Part shown: one piece after another, positions 61,907 through 64,000 of the stretch
Layout of the letters: each line of letters opens with the position of its first letter
Position numbering within the stretch: position 1 is the stretch's first letter
Source of the DNA: Chryseobacterium formosense
GTDB lineage: Bacteria > Bacteroidota > Bacteroidia > Flavobacteriales > Weeksellaceae
Length of the DNA: 64,000 nt
Assembly (NCBI RefSeq): GCF_900116415.1
Contig: NZ_FPAP01000002.1
Location: forward strand, 1 to 64,000
Direction: 5' to 3'
Translations under genes and position numbers: made by a program
The notes under the pieces: model-generated
Told to the model about the DNA's origin: nothing
The model's database searches: none
The model's input: only the letters and a program-made list of their open reading frames with translations

Positions 61907-63319
61907 ATGCAGAACATTCAAGATTTACAGGAAAAGATTTTTTTTGAATCCAGAAATCTATTAGATATTTTGGGCAAAATAAACAATGTTGACGAGCTGA
62001 TTTCAAAGCATGATCTGATTAATGATCTCGCTGAAAAAACTTCTTTTTTAAAATTGCTTCACAAAAATCTGGAGCATTACAACGGCGAAAATATCGGTTT
62101 TTCTGATAATGCATTGCTGAATGATGAGCCTGTAACTGAGGAAGAAGCTATTTTTAACAATGAACTAAATGAAATTGGTGAAAATTATCCGGAAACAGAT
62201 AATGAAATTTCTACAGAAGAACAGGAAGCCATTTTTGACCATCAACTGACTGAAATCATCGAAAGTGATTTTCATGAAAATATGGTAAACCTCGCAGAAG
62301 AAAACCAGCCTGAAGCGGATGTGAATTTTGTTTCGGACGAGATTTCTGATCATTTGCAACTTGAAGAAGAGGCCGTTTTCAATAATCAGTTAAATGAAAT
62401 TGATGAGGACGAAGAACCGGAAAATACGGATCAGGTTCTGAGTTTTGTAGATGAAGAGCGCATTTTGGAAGATTCTCAGCCCGAAAATGATGATGATCTT
62501 GATGAAAATATTTTTGATCAGCCGGTTACTGAAGAGGAAGAGGTTTTCAATGATCAGTTAAATCAAATTGCTGAAAATGAGATTCTTTCTGAAGAAAAAG
62601 AAGTTATAGAAGATATTTTTGAGGTTGAACAAAATGAAGATGAAATTCTGATTGAAGAAACCGAAACCGAATATCAGTCTAATGAATTCAACCATAATCA
62701 GGAAGAAATAATCACTGAAAACTCTAATGTAGAAGCAATTTTAACCGAAATAAAAAAAGATTCAGAAGCTGAAATTGTTGGTGAGAAAACGGATTTAAAA
62801 GCTGAAGACTCAGAAAGAAGAAAGATTGTTGAAATAGAAAAACCGGAGGCTGAAATAGACCAGGAAAATCTTAAATCAGACGAAAGCTTTGAAAACATGG
62901 AAGCATATCGTCAGGAAAAAAAGATAAAATTAGCGAATATCAGAGGGTTAAAAAATATTCAGACTTTGTTTGATGATGATCCTTTGGAAAGAGAAACTCC
63001 GCATGAAAAAGTTGAAATTCCTGTGGTAAAAGAAGACACCGGAAGTTTGATTAAAACAAATATTCCTACAGATTTTATGGAGGCTGAAAAGCTAAGACCA
63101 GAATTCAGACTAGATCTAAACGACAGAATTGCATTTACAAAAGTTTTGTTTGGCGGGAGTCAATCGGATTTAAATAATGCCATGACGGAACTGAACAGCT
63201 GCAGAAATCTGGAAGAAGCAAAAGAATATCTAAGTGATCTTTATTACGCAAAAAGCTGGGATAAAGTGGATGAATACGCACAGAGACTGTGGATTTTGGT
63301 AGAAAATAAGTTCGCGTAA
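61907..63319 (+). CDS. Acidic repeat protein with conserved C-terminal domain
   Basis: A 470-residue, very acidic, soluble protein of unknown function. Four copies of an EEAxFNxQLNEIxE motif occur at about residues 78, 106, 154 and 210, spread in Glu/Asp/Asn-rich sequence. A basic coil follows, and the last 75 residues (RLDLNDRIAFTKVLFGGSQSDL to LWILVENKF) form a compact helical domain. It could be a DNA- or ribosome-mimic, but nothing shows this. It starts a plus-strand run with a membrane protein and rsmI. Confidence 0.75.
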   Translation: MQNIQDLQEKIFFESRNLLDILGKINNVDELISKHDLINDLAEKTSFLKLLHKNLEHYNGENIGFSDNALLNDEPVTEEEAIFNNELNEIGENYPETDNEISTEEQEAIFDHQLTEIIESDFHENMVNLAEENQPEADVNFVSDEISDHLQLEEEAVFNNQLNEIDEDEEPENTDQVLSFVDEERILEDSQPENDDDLDENIFDQPVTEEEEVFNDQLNQIAENEILSEEKEVIEDIFEVEQNEDEILIEETETEYQSNEFNHNQEEIITENSNVEAILTEIKKDSEAEIVGEKTDLKAEDSERRKIVEIEKPEAEIDQENLKSDESFENMEAYRQEKKIKLANIRGLKNIQTLFDDDPLERETPHEKVEIPVVKEDTGSLIKTNIPTDFMEAEKLRPEFRLDLNDRIAFTKVLFGGSQSDLNNAMTELNSCRNLEEAKEYLSDLYYAKSWDKVDEYAQRLWILVENKFA

Positions 63320-63327
63320 AAACTTAA

Positions 63328-63894
63328 ATGAATAAAACGATAACAATTTTCGGAAAACAAATAAAACTTAGAAGGATTCTGTTTTATAGTATTTTTATTG
63401 TTATTTTTTCTATTTACAGTTTTGTTGAAAAGCCTTTTATTAAGTCAATTTATCTAAAAAGTGACATTGAATATTTTGCAAATAATCATTTTTGGAAAAT
63501 TTATCTTGTAATTATTATTTTCTTTTTACTATTCGGATTTTTCAAAATTGAAAAAAGTAAAGAAGCAATAGGAGGATTTGTTCTTGCAACCATATTTTTT
63601 TTAATAGTTGGTTATGTTTGGCTCAATCATTTTATTACAACGCAAACTTTATTTTTAAATCAGATAAAATCTGTTGAAAAGAAAAAGGTTGTTTATCAGG
63701 TTTTTAATCACGATAAAATAATTTCACTTAGCAATAAGACTAACGAAGAATTTATTTTCGATGATAGTTTTACAGAGAAAATAGATAGAAAAAGAAAAAT
63801 GAACCAACAAAAATCTTTATCACAATTAAAACATGGGGATACCATAAATGTGTTTTATGATAAAGGCTTGTTTGGATTCAAATATTTGAATTAA
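63328..63894 (+). CDS. Membrane protein of unknown function
   Basis: A 188-residue protein with three hydrophobic segments (about residues 16-33, 56-75 and 83-100) and a soluble C-terminal part with basic and polar residues ([24 protein letters not shown]). No family recognised. Its stop overlaps the rsmI start (TAATG). Confidence 0.6.
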   Translation: MNKTITIFGKQIKLRRILFYSIFIVIFSIYSFVEKPFIKSIYLKSDIEYFANNHFWKIYLVIIIFFLLFGFFKIEKSKEAIGGFVLATIFFLIVGYVWLNHFITTQTLFLNQIKSVEKKKVVYQVFNHDKIISLSNKTNEEFIFDDSFTEKIDRKRKMNQQKSLSQLKHGDTINVFYDKGLFGFKYLN

Positions 63895-64000
63895 TGAGCG
63901 GTATACTGTATTTTGTTCCGACACCCGTCGGAAATCTTGAAGATATGACTTTCAGAGCGATTAATACGCTGAAAGAAGTAGATTATATTTTGTGTGAAGA
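63894..64000 (+). CDS. rsmI: 16S rRNA 2'-O-methyltransferase RsmI (partial)
   Basis: The first 35 codons are present and the gene runs out of the window. The start [18 protein letters not shown], followed by VDYILCEE, is typical of RsmI, which methylates C1402 of 16S rRNA. It is coupled to the preceding membrane protein by TAATG. Confidence 0.9.
   Translation, partial: MSGILYFVPTPVGNLEDMTFRAINTLKEVDYILCE

Noticed and set aside
1..64000. CRISPR array, insertion sequence or prophage
   Set aside because: No regularly spaced repeats, transposase or phage structural genes were seen in the window.

Overview
The window looks like chromosomal DNA of a member of the Bacteroidota, most likely a Chryseobacterium-type flavobacterium (family-level guess from sequence style only). 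Supporting signs are low GC, TAnnTTTG -7 promoter elements, a near absence of Shine-Dalgarno sites, type IX secretion genes (sprE/porW and a secreted protein with a C-terminal sorting domain), a GLPGLI protein, TonB-dependent receptors, a fused murF-alr gene, and palindromic intergenic repeats of the kind common in this group.

Layout. 0.3-0.7 kb: a three-gene tRNA operon (Leu, Gly, Leu) on the minus strand. 0.7-7.4 kb: a DUF3127 protein with an SSB-like acidic tail, aat, an EamA transporter, a TPR protein, a toxin-antitoxin remnant (intact antitoxin, broken toxin), glmM and an outer-membrane protein. 7.5-9.9 kb: feoA-feoB plus a small Cys-tailed membrane protein for ferrous iron uptake. 10-21.5 kb: GLPGLI protein, DinB, an outer-membrane receptor, a cupin (JmjC-like) protein, an HxlR regulator, a 1523-residue type IX cargo with a duplicated domain, and an unrecognised Cys-rich two-gene unit.

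21.8-31.2 kb is the most striking part: an NAD/ADP-ribose island. Read on the minus strand it runs nrtR, then NADAR, PARG-type glycohydrolase with an extra N-terminal domain, DUF4291, macro domain, TonB-dependent receptor, NadR, sirtuin, ADP-ribosylglycohydrolase, KptA. Three near-identical palindromes (TTTGNGTTA-N4-TACAC type) sit at the nrtR and NADAR promoters, so the regulator probably controls itself and the operon. The products fit a cycle in which NAD is consumed (sirtuin, KptA), ADP-ribose adducts and derivatives are removed (NADAR, PARG, macro, glycohydrolase), and NAD is rebuilt (NadR), possibly fed by outer-membrane import of a precursor.

31.3-50 kb is mostly housekeeping: a DUF1579 lipoprotein, lepA, an ECF sigma operon whose anti-sigma-like protein carries three tandem copies of its cytoplasmic motif, DUF2520-SIMPL-kdsC-maf-sprE, tsaB, an SDR, yraN, an LD-carboxypeptidase, a LysE exporter, rnr, a decayed DUF1016 nuclease gene and rpiB.

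50-64 kb has origin-proximal signs: phased DnaA-box-like sequences at 50.26-50.29 kb in an 0.8-kb AT-rich gap, and two perfect parS sites (53,468 and 55,402) flanking mnmG. It also holds pgk with a structured leader, a methyltransferase, ybeY, a patatin/outer-membrane phospholipase, murF-alr, a complete HTH-antitoxin/RelE toxin pair, tdk, an acidic repeat protein, a membrane protein and the start of rsmI.
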